From positions 8,171,072 through 8,235,071 of the forward strand of contig CM026566.1 in NCBI GenBank assembly GCA_015143295.1: a stretch of DNA of 64,000 nucleotides, in the 5' to 3' direction. Both the position numbers and the translations under genes were made by a program. Below are positions 21,841 through 33,250 of the stretch, piece by piece. This stretch comes from Tetracentron sinense (taxonomy: Eukaryota; Streptophyta; Magnoliopsida; Trochodendrales; Trochodendraceae). The stretch's first letter is position 1. Every line of letters starts with the position of its first letter. The notes under the pieces are model-generated. The model was not told the DNA's origin and searched no databases. It saw nothing but the letters and a program-made list of their open reading frames with translations.

Positions 21841-23443
21841 ATGAGAGGGTTTGTTTTCCATGAAAAGAACAAATTTTATGAAAGGTTTTTCATGACGGGT
21901 TTTAAGCATGGATTTGGTGATTTGTATTCTTTTACACACTGTATTAAATATTGTGATTATGATAGCATTGTTAGCTAGTAGATTTTGCTCGCTGAGTATT
22001 CCATGCTCAGCCGTACATGTTATGTCGGTAGGTACGCTATACGATACATGTACTCCGGTTCTTTGAAACGAGGCGACTCATGGGGAACAGGAGATTGCTC
22101 GGGTGGTCATCTAGATGTTGGGGGTTTGACACATGACCCCATGGTTGGGAAGAGAGTGAGAGAGACATGTATTTTGGGTTTTATGTCTGGGGATATTGTA
22201 TCACTTGAGTTTGTAACCCAGGTGAAGGATTGCTTGTACATGTTTCGGTTTCTATTCATTTATTGCAAATAGTTGTACTTGGAATACAGTTAAGTTATTA
22301 AAGAAAATTTTCAGTTCACTATTTAGCTTGCCTTATATGCTTCCGCAGGATGATTGTATGGTAGGTAACGAGCCCAAATATAGCCTAACTCCTAGGTGGT
22401 ATTTTGGGGCGTTACACCTTGTCCAGCAATAAACTTCACTATGAAAAGATATCAAGTACAAGACAAGACCTTACCAAAACAGAAACGACGTTCCTAGGTA
22501 TAGACTCTTACTCTTGATTTCCACGAACCAGCAGGTTCGATCTCCGCCGTAGCAGCTTCGGTTCCACACCGACCAAATCTTTTCAAGCTACTTCAAAACC
22601 ACGATCACACACGATCGATCTCCTTCCACGAAGGCTCCGGATCAAACACCGGACACACACACAAGGTGTAGGGTTGTGAATCAATTTAAGAAATTTCAAA
22701 CCCTAGAGGGATCTCATACAGATCTGAGATCACACAATGCAAGATCAAAGGTTTAGATCTATACTTGCATTCTCTAGGATCTAAGAAAGAGGAGGGATCA
22801 ACAAAGATCTAATAAAAGCAATAAGAAAAACCCTAGAAGAGTTTCTCAGACCTCTACTCTTTCAAAAATATCAAAGACACGAATTAGGTCTCCAAAAAGT
22901 TGTTTATATAGGGTTTAAAAAAGAATCCAGAAAAAGAAAAATTCTTTTTACGGGGACCGATCGATCGGTGCTCACTACCGATCGCTCGGTCCAAAACGGA
23001 TCGCTCGGTCCAAATGACCGATCGCTCGGTTATAAATCATCTCTCTGGAAAAATACCCCATACAAACTTTTTGTCCAGTCGATAGCCACCGATCGCTCGG
23101 TAGGCCACCGATCGATCGGTCCCAATACCGAGCGATCGGTTGAGACAGAATTTTGTTCAAACCATATGTCTTTTCATGTTTATTTGATTCAACTAAGATC
23201 AAACAACTTTGTTAGGTTTAAAACTATCCTCCTAGGTATGTTTAGAGTTATCTAAGCCAAAACCAACCTAGGTAGGGGTCTCTAAGTCCATTACCTGTCT
23301 AGATCCAGAGTAGAAGCTTTTCTTCTCTTTCTTCAATCTTCTTTAAGCTTTAACTCTTCTCTTCTGACAAGTTGAACATGACTCGACTCACATGACCTAT
23401 CTAATGATCACGGAATTTGCCAACACCTATTTAGGGATTTACA

Positions 23444-25485
23444 GATATATTGTAGGAAAGCTATGTGATGGGAATATCACAGACAGATATAGCTTTCCAG
23501 TTCCTTATACCTTATATAGTTACAACTATGGGTGAAGCTGGGCACTTCACTTATATGGCTGCCACAATGCTAAGATGCTCTCAATGGTTGAAATGTAGTT
23601 TTATCTCAAACTATTGTAGTGGAGATTACACATCAGCATATGGGTGCTAAAATGTACACTGACTAATTGCATTCAATGAGAGACCTCTTATATAAACATA
23701 CTATCAGATAGTTGGTCTCTCATCACATTGAACAGTTTCAATGATCCTCAGATCTGATGAGTTCATTTATAACTGAGCAATAATTTGACTGTTTTGATTC
23801 CAGTAAAGTACTACCTTAGGGACTACGATACGGTGACAGTTGGATACTCAGATAGCTGTTCGAGTCATGATGAATTTCAAACAAGAAATCATACTCATTT
23901 AATTGAGAGATTATCCAAGTTCTGGGTAAGACAGTCGATTAAGTTTAAATCATGCGCATATGATTTTGAAACAAAATAAGTTTGAAATATATTTTTATTA
24001 AAATATATTATACTTATAAAAAGGTTTTTATCAAAATGTTTTACATAAGAAAATGTTTCTCCTGGCTTAATCAGAAGTCTTGGAAACCCGGATGATGTGC
24101 AATGGGGTATGAGTTAGATAGTATATTAATCTCAAAGGCCCAGTAGGGATAATGTGATTGGAATGATCGGGATTCTTAATGGTTAATGTTCTTACACTGG
24201 GATTCAATTGCAACATGTATATCTCACGTCACTTGCAATTCCGTTGTAATTCCTATTTAGGGTCAATGGGATAACATTGGGTAAGCCAGGGTTAGAATAT
24301 CCCAGAGCAATATGTGGAGATGCTCACATAAGAAATACAAGCTCATTAATAGATTAAATGTTAATCTATAAATTAAGTGATTAAAAGTTAATAATTAATA
24401 AAATGGATTAAAAGTTAATCTATTGTTTAAATTAATTGTTAATTTCAATTAAAGGATAATATTTATAATTATTTAATTAACATTAAATAAGGGGAAATGG
24501 GTTTGACCCATATCCATGAACCCATAAAATATGGACCTTATTAGTGGGCCCAAGCCCATGGAATAAATCCCATGGGTGGGGCACCCACTTGTTGTTTCCT
24601 AATTGGATTAGGATAATGTTACTTAATTAATTAATGTTTATTAATTCCTAAATTTATAGGATTAGATTTCAATCTTGGTAAACAAGAATTAAATAAGAAA
24701 AAGAAGGAGTTTTATTAAAACTTGGAGACCAAGCCTCATGGGCTCACGCCCCCTATTGCTCACACCCACCCCTTTGTGGGGTTTCCTAATTGGATTTCAA
24801 TTCCTAATTGTTAGGAGTTAGTTAGGTTGTTGGGATTCCTAGAATCTAGGAATTAGTTACACCCCCTTTAATTATGGAATCCTTTTAGGAAAAGGAATCC
24901 CAAATTAGAAAATTTGTAACAACTAATTAATTATGAATTAATTAGAAGTCAATTTTTAGTAACTCTCTTTAATAGGGATGTTTCTTAATTGGTGTAGGAT
25001 TTGAATTGTTCTAAATCCTATAAATAATCCCCAACACCCCAATCCGTAGGAGATTTTTTATGATTAATTTTTCTCTTCCCCTCTCCAAAACCGTGAGCCA
25101 CAAGGGAGATTCCTCTCCCTCCAATTTCGTGAGCCCCCCCTCCAGTGTTTTCAACTTTTAAAGGCTTAGGGTTTTTTTGAACCCTTAGTGTTTGGGTGAT
25201 AGAAAGTCTACACCAATAACTTCTTCTTCTCTTTGATTTTTCAAGACCAAGAAAAGATTCGAAGGCTTTGCGGGGATAGCAAAGAACAAGGATCGAGCTT
25301 CGAGTATTTCTTCGAGAAATCTCTACAAAGAGTTCTGACGATTCGAATTAGTTTTTGCTTCACTGGTGAACATCATTCACCGAGGAAATTTGACTAAAAC
25401 ATGTAGATAGAATTATTTATTTTCTATGGTGTAAAGATCCTCGGGATCCAGTTTTCCGCATAATTTTTTATCTGAATTCCCTTCA
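23444..25485 (+). repeat. LTR of element C, remainder
   Basis: Starts with the second GATAT copy and continues the LTR sequence exactly where it was interrupted at 9185, as judged against uninterrupted LTR A. It ends GAATTCCCTTCA. A CTATAAATAA box lies at about 25017-25026. The two parts together give about 2.2 kb, the same length as LTR A. Confidence 0.88.
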
Positions 25486-26440
25486 AGACCTTGGCTTTGT
25501 TTGATAAAGGCATTAGGCATTAGGCATTATAAAAGGTTTTTACATAAAACCTCCAAAAAAATTTACGTAGACCTTGGCTTTGTCTGATAAAGGCATTAAG
25601 CATTACAAAAGGTTTTTACGTAAAACCTCCATTAACCCTAAACGTAATAGGGATGAATAGGTTTCAACCATATGGTGAAAACCTAATGGCCAAAACCCCC
25701 TATGAACTCTAGTGGGAGTTTATCACTCCTTTAATAATCCTATTATCGAAAATTTTCATATTTTCATATTTTATATGATGAAAGTGTATGTGTTTATATT
25801 AATCCCTTCAAGAAAAATATTAAGTAAAATTAAATGAGATTATTATCCTATAGCCTTCCATTATCAATAAATCTAGGAATTAATTAGCTTGAGTCCTGTC
25901 CTGCCAAAAGGCTTTTGACATAACTCAATCTGAATTAAACTCCTAGAGTCTTATTTCTATAGTAGATAGGTTTGTGTATGGACTAATAGAGAGTGTCAAC
26001 TAAAATGGGGGCATAGCCCTACTTGATCATAGAACGAACTAGAGTCATGGGTTTCACTTAAACAAAGAAACATGATGGCCAAAAGGTGACAGTCAAGTTG
26101 TCCTTGGAGGTCGCAAGAAAATTAGGAATCACTGATTAACATAAGGAGTTATGCATGAGATGTTTAGTATGATAGATAGTTACTATCTACCTTGTCGTGT
26201 ATGTGTAAGACTATCTTAAAATGGAAGATTGCATGTGTATTATGAAGATCCCAATACTCATCAGCAATAAAAATTTTATTTCCTAATTTCATATAAAAGA
26301 AGAGACTTATGAAATTTGAAGAATGATGAGAGGATCATCACATATTTAAAATCCCAAAATCTGATGAATATATGTGTGATATAATGTTATTATTTATGCT
26401 TTATTTATGTAGATTGCCCTGAATCCGCTTTCCAAGATTC
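25486..26440 (+). other. Non-coding leader-like region before element D gag
   Basis: No coding frame was seen. It starts with a direct duplication of about 70 bp (about 25486-25555 and 25571-25630, each beginning AGACCTTGGCTTTGT and ending AAAACCTCC). The distal part, around 26230-26265, shares words with the region at 36300-36360 next to element F gag, so it is probably the untranslated leader of element D. No primer-binding site or 5' LTR of D was recognised. Confidence 0.45.
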
Positions 26441-29400
26441 TTGATGAGAATTGCTTGACCGGTCCTAATTATGTGGACTGGAAGAGAAACCTTGATATTG
26501 TACTTACCTCTCAGAAAGTGGCTTATGTTCTCACTTCCGATTACTCAGAATTTTCTGAGGAACTTCAGACCCTAGAGCAGGTTGAAAAAGCCTCTAGATG
26601 GCATGAGGCAAATAGTTTGGCCAAATGTTATATGTTTGCCTCAATGTCTAATATCCTACAACAGCAGCATGAGGGTTTTGGTACTTCTAATGATATTATG
26701 ACAAATCTCAAGGAGATGTTTGGGGAACATAATAGGACTGCTAGGAAGTTGGCTATGAAAGGACTTATGGGAACCAGAATGCCTAATGAAAACCCAGTCC
26801 GAGAGTATGTCATCAAGATGATGGGGTTCATTAATGAGCTCTTGACTTTAGATGCAGATCTTGATCATCAGAGTCAAACGGATGCGATCCTTAACTCTCT
26901 CCCGGAATTATTTTCTACGTTTGTGTTGAATTACAACATTAACAAGTTAGAGACTACTCTGCTAGAACTCCTAAACATGTTGCAAACAGTTGAAGACCTT
27001 ATGAAGCTTAATAAGCTATTTGCATATTTGGTAGAGAGTAGTAAACTTTCGAGGCCCAAGCCTAAGGGCAAATGCAAGAAGAAGAAGTCCAACTTCTCCA
27101 AGTTCCTCAAAGGCAAAAGGAAAGAACAAGAAAGCACCTTCCAAGAAGAAGGATAAGGAAAAGAATGTGTGCTTCTATTGCAAGAAACCATGTCACTGGA
27201 AGAGGAATTACCGAGTTTACTTAGCATCTCTCAAGTACAAACCTTTGAAAGGTATGTTCGAATTATTCATCATTGAGTCCAACTTAATTGTTAGTTCCTC
27301 TAACTCTTGGTGGGTAGATATTGGATCTACCTCACACATTTTCAATATGTTGTAGGGGTTTCAGGAGAGCAGAAAGCTCAATGATGGGGGAGTCGATATA
27401 AGGATGGGAACGGAAGCAAGTGTTGCTGTGATTGCCATTAGGACTTATATTTTAAAATTTTCTTTAGATAGGATCTTAATTTTGAAAAACTACTTATATG
27501 TGCCAAATATGCGCAGAAATTTGATTTTTGTTTATAATTTAATCTCTTTTGGTTATTCAGTTTATTTTGATACTAATGTAGTTATCAAGCACAATAATAA
27601 ATTTATTATTTCTTGCACATTGTCTAATGGTCTTTATTTTATTGATCCTATATGCAATTTTGTTAATAACATTGAGGATAATAAGTCTACTAGTGCGATA
27701 CCTCATAAAAGAGGTAGAAATTATGTGAGTCCAATATACTTATGGCATCTCCGGTTAGGCCACATCAATTTGGATAGGATCAACAAATCGGTAAAGAGGG
27801 TCCTTTAAACTGTATGCATGTTGAACCTTATCCAACTTGTGAACCTTGTTTGAAAGGTAAAATGACCAAAAGGCCATTTTTAGGTAAACCGAAGAGAGTC
27901 ACTACTATATTTGGAATTAATTCACACTGATGTATGTAGACCCATGAATCATTTAGCAAGAGGTGACTTTATCTACTTCATAACCTTTATAGATGATTAT
28001 TCTAGATATAGTTACATATATCTTATGAAACATAAATCAGAATTATTTGAAAAGTTCAAAGAATTCCGGAATGAAGTAGAAAAACAATCAGGTAAAAGTA
28101 TTAAAACTCTCAGATCCGACCGAGGAGGAGAGTATCTCTCAAATGAGTTCATGGATTATCTTAGAGATAATAGAATATTATCCCAATGGACTCCCCCAGG
28201 AACATCTCAGCTTAATGGTGTTTCAGAATGAAGAAATCGAACCTTATTGGATATGGTTTGTTCTATGATAAATGAAACTGATTTGCCTATTTCTTTTTGG
28301 AGATATGCATTAGAGACTGCTATTTATCTATTAAATAGGGTACCTTCTAAGTCTGTTTTCAAGACTCCTATTGAGTTATGGATAGGGCGAAAGCCTAGTT
28401 TAAAGCATATCAGGATATGGGGTTGTCCAGTTCATGTGCGAAAGTAAAACTTTAACAAGTTAGAAAGTAGGATTGAAAAGTGTCTATTTATAGGGTACCC
28501 AAAAGAAACTTATGGATATTATTTCTATAATACTAGCGAACAAAAGGTGTTTGTAAGCAAGAATGTCATTTTTCTAGAAGAGGATTTCATCCTCAATAGA
28601 GAAAGTGGATTTAGAATAGATCTTGCTGGGCAAGATCAGAATAAAGTGACCATGGTTAAACCTATCTTAACTGAACCTATAAGTACACAATAACCTAGGA
28701 GAAGTACAAGGATTATTCGACCTCTAGATAGACTGTCTTATCTACATGAGGTATATACTATGAAATCAGATTCCTTAGAAGATGATCCTTATACTTATCA
28801 AGAGGCAATATATGATATTGATGCTAAGAACTGTTATAAGGCCATGGAATCTGAAATGGACTCATGTACTCAAATGGTGTCTAGACCTTGGTTTAAAAAC
28901 CTGAGGGAATAAGACCTATTGGGTGCAAGTGGATCTACAAGATAAAACATGAATCCGATGGAAAGGTATAGTCAAAGAGCTGATATCGACTATAAGGAAA
29001 ATTTTTTACTAGTAGCAATGCTTAAGTCTATTAGAATTCTGTTATAAATTGCTGCTCACTATGATTACGAGATTTGGCAAATGGATGTCAAAACCACTTT
29101 CTTGAATGGAAACATTCAAGAGGATATTTATATGGACTAGCCCAAAGGTTTTGAATGTCATGGCCAAAATAATAAAGTAAAATCGATATACGGCCTTAAG
29201 CAAACTTCTCGGAATTGGAACATCCGTTTTGATGACTTAGTCAAATCGTTTGGTTTTCAAAAAAACATGGATGAGGCATGTGTGTACAAAAAGGTCAGTG
29301 GGAGCGCAATAACTTTCCTAGTTCTTTATATAGATGACATTCTACTCATTAGGAATGATGTAGGAATGTTATCAACTATTAAAATTTGGTTGTCTTGTAA

Positions 29401-29974
29401 CTTTGCTATGAAGGGCCTTGGTGAAACATCTTATATTCTTGGTCTTAAAGTGTTTAGAGATCGAAAGAAAGGATGCTGGGATTGTCCCAAGTCAATTATA
29501 TTGACAAGATCTTGCGCAAATATAGCATGGAAAATTCCAAGAAATGAATATTGCCCTTTAGGCATGGAATTACTCTCTCCAAATCAAAGTCTCCTAAGAC
29601 GTATGATGAAAGAGAGCAAATGAGTCTTTGCCCATATATATCAGTAGTGGGAAGTCTCATGTATGGTATGTTGTGCTCAAAACCTGATAAATGTCACGTA
29701 ATTAGTATCATGAGTAGATATCAATCAAATTCTGGTCCTGAGCATTGGACAACAGTTAAGCATATTTTCTTGAACTTGAGGTGGATTAAATTGTCCTGCT
29801 TACTGCATGGATAAAGAGTTTATCCAAGCAATTGGTGTTGTTTCCAAGATAGAATCTCCTATCATACTTTTATGGTGATAATAGTAGTGTTGTTGTTCAA
29901 GCCTAGAGCATGTCAGAGGACTAAGCACAATGAAATGAGATTTCATCTTATTCGAGACAATAACATTGTCAGCT

Positions 29975-31950
29975 GGTTTCTAGAAGTGGGATCTCCATTG
30001 GTTCTATCCCGTTTCGATATTTGGGGATTCCTATATTCAATGGGCACATGAAGAACATATTCTTTGACTATATCATCACCAAAATCAGAAATAAAATGGG
30101 GAGAGGCAAAATGCTGTCTAATGGTGGTAAACTTATTATGCTGAAACATGTCCTTTCTTCCATGCCAATTCATACTTTGATGGGATCAAATATTCCGAAA
30201 GGGGTGATAAGGCGGATTGAAAGTATTTTTGCTTCCTTCTTCTGGAATGATTTTGAGGGCAATAATAGATACCATTGGGTATCTTGGAAGAAAATTTCTA
30301 AACCTCTTGATGAAGGAGGTTTGGGAATAAGGAAACTGGAGGATGTTGCTAATGCATTCAGAATGAAGATGGCTTGGAAGCTCATAACTGAAAAGAGTCT
30401 ATGGTCCTCATATTTCAGAAGTAAATATTTGATAAACAATCACCCATGGATAATTGAAAAGCTTCTTGAAAGGCCCAAAAAACTGGCTAGACATTGGGAG
30501 ATGGATTACAAAAACTATGCTCAATTGCAAATGGCTTGTTGGTAATGGGGAAAATACAAATTTTTGGCTTGATATCTAGTTAGATGACATGCCATTGATA
30601 AAGGTGGCTGCTGAGTGTGAAGAGCTATCTTATCTTCCTAATGACATGCACCAGAAATTTTCCAATCAGCCCATGGTTTTTTCTAACCATGAAGACCGTA
30701 TAATTTGAAGAAAGACAACTCAGGGAGATTTTCAACCAAAACTGGTTGGGATTGTGATCGTGACATATCTCCCAAGGTTATTTGGGCAAAGTTTGTATGG
30801 CAAGAGTCTATTCCATCTAAAGTTTCGGTGCTTCTATAGAAAATGTTCCACAACTCAATCCCGGTGGATGTTGATATCCAATCTAAAGGTTTCATCCTAG
30901 CAAGCAAATGTGAGTGTTGTATTTCTCCGAAGAGGGAAACGTTATCTCACCTATTCTGCCAAGGAGAAATTGCTTCTAAGATTTGGAAAAAGGTGGGGAA
31001 TGTGTTGAATATCCTGTGTTTTGAAGAAGATACCATTCAAACTATAATTATGAGATTCTTCCAAGGAAAAGGGCCTAGTTCGGTTAGGGGTTTTTTGTGC
31101 AACATCACTCCAATGGTGATATGTTGGGAAATTTGGTTGTTCCGGAACAAAGCAAGGTATGATAACTTTAAAACTCCTTCCAGGATTATTATCAAGAAAA
31201 TTAATGATTGGGTCAGGAGCTTGGCGAAATTATGGACCTTCTCAAGGAATCTTAGCTCGCAGGATAAAGAGTTATGTGACTTTTTTGATATCCAGCTAGC
31301 TAGCCTGAAAACTAAAAGTCCTATAATAACCAAATGGTTATGCCCTTCTCCGGGATGGTTTAAGCTTAATACAGATGGGGCAGCTCGCCCAGGGCTCAAT
31401 GGTGGTGGTGGTATACTTCGTGATTTTCAAGGGAAAATGGTTTTTGCATTCTACCAATTCTTTGGGCAAGAGACCAACTCAATAGCAGAAATTAGATCAA
31501 TTTGGGAGGGGTACTTACTATGTGACAAATCTGGTTTATCTAATATAGTGGTGGAGAGTGATTCAAAAATCATGATTGAAGTGTTAAATGGTATCATAGA
31601 GCCTCCCTCGAAAGCGTGGTATTGGTGGAAGCACATTATTAGTCTGAAAAGTAAGTGCAACTTAATCTTTCAACATACTTACAGAGAAAATAACCAGGTA
31701 GCGGACTTTTTGTCAAAAGAAGCTTGTAAGAATCAAGACAACAAAATTTTGAAAGATATTCTTGATTGTCCTATTCCTATAAAGGGTTTGATTCGTACTG
31801 ACCATTCTTCTTTATTTAATATTCGATACCTGTTCAGTTTGTTGGGGTCTCGGCTTTATGTCCCCCCCTTGCAGTTGGCCTTATTTTTAATACACAGGTA
31901 GGGGTCTGCCTAACCCCCGCCCCCACTGGGTGTTTTAAAAAAAAAAAAAA
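29975..31950 (+). mobile_element. 5'-truncated LINE (L1-type, RNase H-bearing)
   Basis: A plant L1-like LINE lacking its 5' part. It starts inside the late reverse transcriptase domain (RYLGIPIFNGHMK, then GGKLIMLKHVLSSMP, WKKISKPLDEGGLGIRKL; frame 30021-30545). A zinc-binding RT-associated domain follows (SKCECCISPKRETLSHLFCQGEIASKIW, about 30900-30995), then an RNase H domain in the 30843-31901 frame with D in LNTDGAARPG, E in SIAEIRSIWEG, D in VESDSK and D in NNQVADFLSKEA, so all four acidic residues are kept. In-frame stops at about 30543 and 30838 and loss of frame between them break it. The 3' end has the TAGGGGTCTGCCTAACCCCC tail followed by an A tract at 31937-31950. It sits inside RNase H of copia element D. 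No clear target duplication was found. Confidence 0.88.
30843..31901 (+). CDS. LINE zinc-binding and RNase H domain frame
   Basis: The longest frame in the LINE (352 codons counted from an internal ATG). Residues about 20-55 hold the Cys/His-rich RT-associated domain (CECC, HLFC); residues about 165-300 hold a type I RNase H fold with D, E, D, D acidic positions. Such a domain removes the RNA strand after target-primed reverse transcription. The frame belongs to a truncated LINE with no reverse transcriptase catalytic core, so it cannot support retrotransposition alone. Whether it is transcribed is unknown. Confidence 0.7.
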   Translation: MFHNSIPVDVDIQSKGFILASKCECCISPKRETLSHLFCQGEIASKIWKKVGNVLNILCFEEDTIQTIIMRFFQGKGPSSVRGFLCNITPMVICWEIWLFRNKARYDNFKTPSRIIIKKINDWVRSLAKLWTFSRNLSSQDKELCDFFDIQLASLKTKSPIITKWLCPSPGWFKLNTDGAARPGLNGGGGILRDFQGKMVFAFYQFFGQETNSIAEIRSIWEGYLLCDKSGLSNIVVESDSKIMIEVLNGIIEPPSKAWYWWKHIISLKSKCNLIFQHTYRENNQVADFLSKEACKNQDNKILKDILDCPIPIKGLIRTDHSSLFNIRYLFSLLGSRLYVPPLQLALFLIHR

Positions 31951-32077
31951 GATTGCGTCAACAGATAACATGGAAGACCCGTTTATTAAAGCTCTTCCTC
32001 AGAAGGTGTTTGAGAAACATTTAGAGATGATGGGTATTAGATATATAGGAGATTGGCTTTAAGTGCAAGTGAGAGAT

Positions 32078-33250
32078 TGTTAGACATTTATACCCATAAA
32101 AGTTATTCCAGACTTGTATTAATCTACATTATTATTAATATAGCATCTTTACATTCACAAATTGTCTTCTGTATTGGGTAATATATTATAAAGTATCACA
32201 TAAGATGAGACTACTTTTTAACATAGGTAACATTGTAGGAAAACCATCCAGTTGGTTTTGAACCAAATGCTAAGGAGATATGGTTTTTTGGTTCCTTGTA
32301 GATCTAGAAAAGTTCTAAGTTATTTAGGATACATTTGGACAATGTATTCCTACTAACTTACACATGGTTAGTTCCATAAGATAGAGTGATGAATCTCAAT
32401 CACTGAGAGAAGGATCTTTTAACTAAGATATGGATATAAGTAACAAGTACTTACATTGTAACAGGATCGCATAGTGGATACCCTTAGAAATATATTGTCT
32501 ATATATTTAGGGTAGTTCATTTAACAAAATGTCCTTAACCTGAGAGGTTGACATCTTCTCTAGTACTTACCTATATAACTTTGATGTAACCAATCGTCAA
32601 TGTCCAACACACCAGACTAAATACGGGCTCATTGGGGTTATGTACGCTATACTTGAAGAAATGTGTGCATGCTCAACAAGGACTCCACCACTCTTCATCT
32701 AGAGTAATTTATATTGAGTTGATACTTGTCAAACCGGACTTGGAAATCCAATTGGTGTTTATCGATGAAATTATTTTATCAAAATGATTATTTTCTAAAT
32801 AAAAGAAAAGTATTTATTATTGTTCTTTTAATGAATTTTCAAATTATATTTGAAAGTCCAAGTTTGATTAAAGGTATCAAAGAGAAAGAGTTCTCAATAT
32901 AAGCTAGAGATTACAGACAGTATAAGATATTGTCCCCTAAGCTTATAACATTATTAGAAGGTGGAAAGACGTGTCTGTAAACTAGTCTTGTGATAGAATA
33001 TACTTGCAAGTAATTCTCTAATTTATGGGGGTTAGTCACATTATGTTAATGGACATTATTGTGATTAGTGGAAGTTCAAGGACTTAGATAGCATTCTATG
33101 ATCCTAATGGAAATATTGGAAAGTGTTTCCTAGCAACAAGGCTACACCCTAAAAGGTGAAGCACTTTGTCCCATAACTGGAAGTAGGAGATCAATTTAGA
33201 TCCCATGCACTAGGACATTCTTAAAGCTTTTAATTTAATTAAGAATTAAA
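32078..33250 (+). repeat. 3' LTR of element D (outer end approximate)
   Basis: Begins TGTTAGACATTTATACCC directly after the RNase H C-terminus (EDPFIKALPQKVFEKH) and a purine tract (AAGTGAGAGAT). The right boundary was not located because no partner LTR is visible; it probably lies near 33.2 kb, where sequence resembling the start of element F's LTR takes over. Confidence 0.55.

Larger units (their letters stand above)
18858..22416 (+). repeat. Solo LTR B of a Ty3/gypsy element
   Basis: A 3559-bp unit with TGTAGAACCCC at one end and GGGGCGTTACA at the other, flanked by a perfect 5-bp duplication CCTTG (18853-18857 and 22417-22421). The uninterrupted target exists in the left LTR of E. It contains no gag or pol and no second copy of its own ends, so it is best read as a solo LTR left after recombination between the two LTRs of a longer element. 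Termini and length suggest a Tekay/Del-type chromovirus; the clade is not proven. It inserted after E did. Confidence 0.85.
9186..23443 (-). mobile_element. SIRE-like Ty1/copia element E with extra 3' ORF
   Basis: A full-size copia element on the minus strand with a perfect 5-bp target duplication GATAT (9181-9185 and 23444-23448). Order on the minus strand: 5' LTR (18661-23443, itself interrupted by LTR B), primer-binding site, gag (about 18.6-16.3 kb) with two CCHC knuckles (CYECHGFCH and CHFCGVRGH) and a long coiled-coil-like stretch, protease (WYFNSGCSRHMTG), integrase (WHRRLGHMNYKD, HGKEFENSKY), reverse transcriptase (about 14.8-13.9 kb, IYVDDIVFG) and RNase H to 13279, then an extra ORF, a purine tract and the 3' LTR. 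The large gag and the ORF after pol point to the SIRE lineage. It looks nearly whole, with a handful of breaks in gag-pol. The LTRs differ by about ten substitutions in 1.2 kb, so insertion was recent (well under a million years at usual plant rates). Confidence 0.9.
18661..23443 (-). repeat. 5' LTR of element E, interrupted by LTR B
   Basis: Matches the left LTR end to end except for the 3559-bp insertion at 18858-22416 and its CCTTG duplication. Net length is 1219 bp; the 18 bp more than the left copy is one extra palindrome-bearing unit near 22990-23010. Confidence 0.92.
8553..25485 (+). mobile_element. Ty1/copia element C, 3' end, split by element E
   Basis: The sister of element A, in the opposite orientation. 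It begins abruptly inside reverse transcriptase/RNase H at about 8553, with GVTLSKKMAPTSADEIEQMK and SLMYVMLCTKPDICHAVGVV recognisable, followed by a purine tract ending GTGGGAGAT and the 3' LTR from 9023 (TGTTAGAC). The LTR stops at 9185, where element E is inserted, and resumes at 23444, ending CCCTTCA at 25485. The coding remnant is partial and broken. Everything 5' of late reverse transcriptase is absent. Confidence 0.85.
26410..33250 (+). mobile_element. Decayed Ty1/copia element D, interrupted by a LINE
   Basis: A plus-strand copia element. Order: gag (about 26410-27160, LTGPNYVDWKRNLDIVLTSQK), CCHC-like knuckle near 27170 (CFYCKKPCHWKRN), protease (WWVDIGSTSHI), GAG-pre-integrase (LWHLRLGHINLDRI), integrase core (FIDDYSRYSYIYLMK, LRSDRGGEYLSNEF), reverse transcriptase (about 28.7-29.6 kb, YIDDILLI), RNase H interrupted by a LINE at about 29975-31950, a purine tract and a 3' LTR from 32078. 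All domains can be traced, but it is clearly a fossil with more than ten breaks. It is related to but distinct from A and C. No 5' LTR was identified, so age by LTR comparison is not possible. Confidence 0.85.

Noticed and set aside
9023-25485. Reading the C LTR as the 5' LTR of element D
   Set aside because: It is preceded by RNase H remains and a purine tract, as a 3' LTR should be. No primer-binding site follows at 25486, and D's own LTR starting at 32078 has a different sequence.
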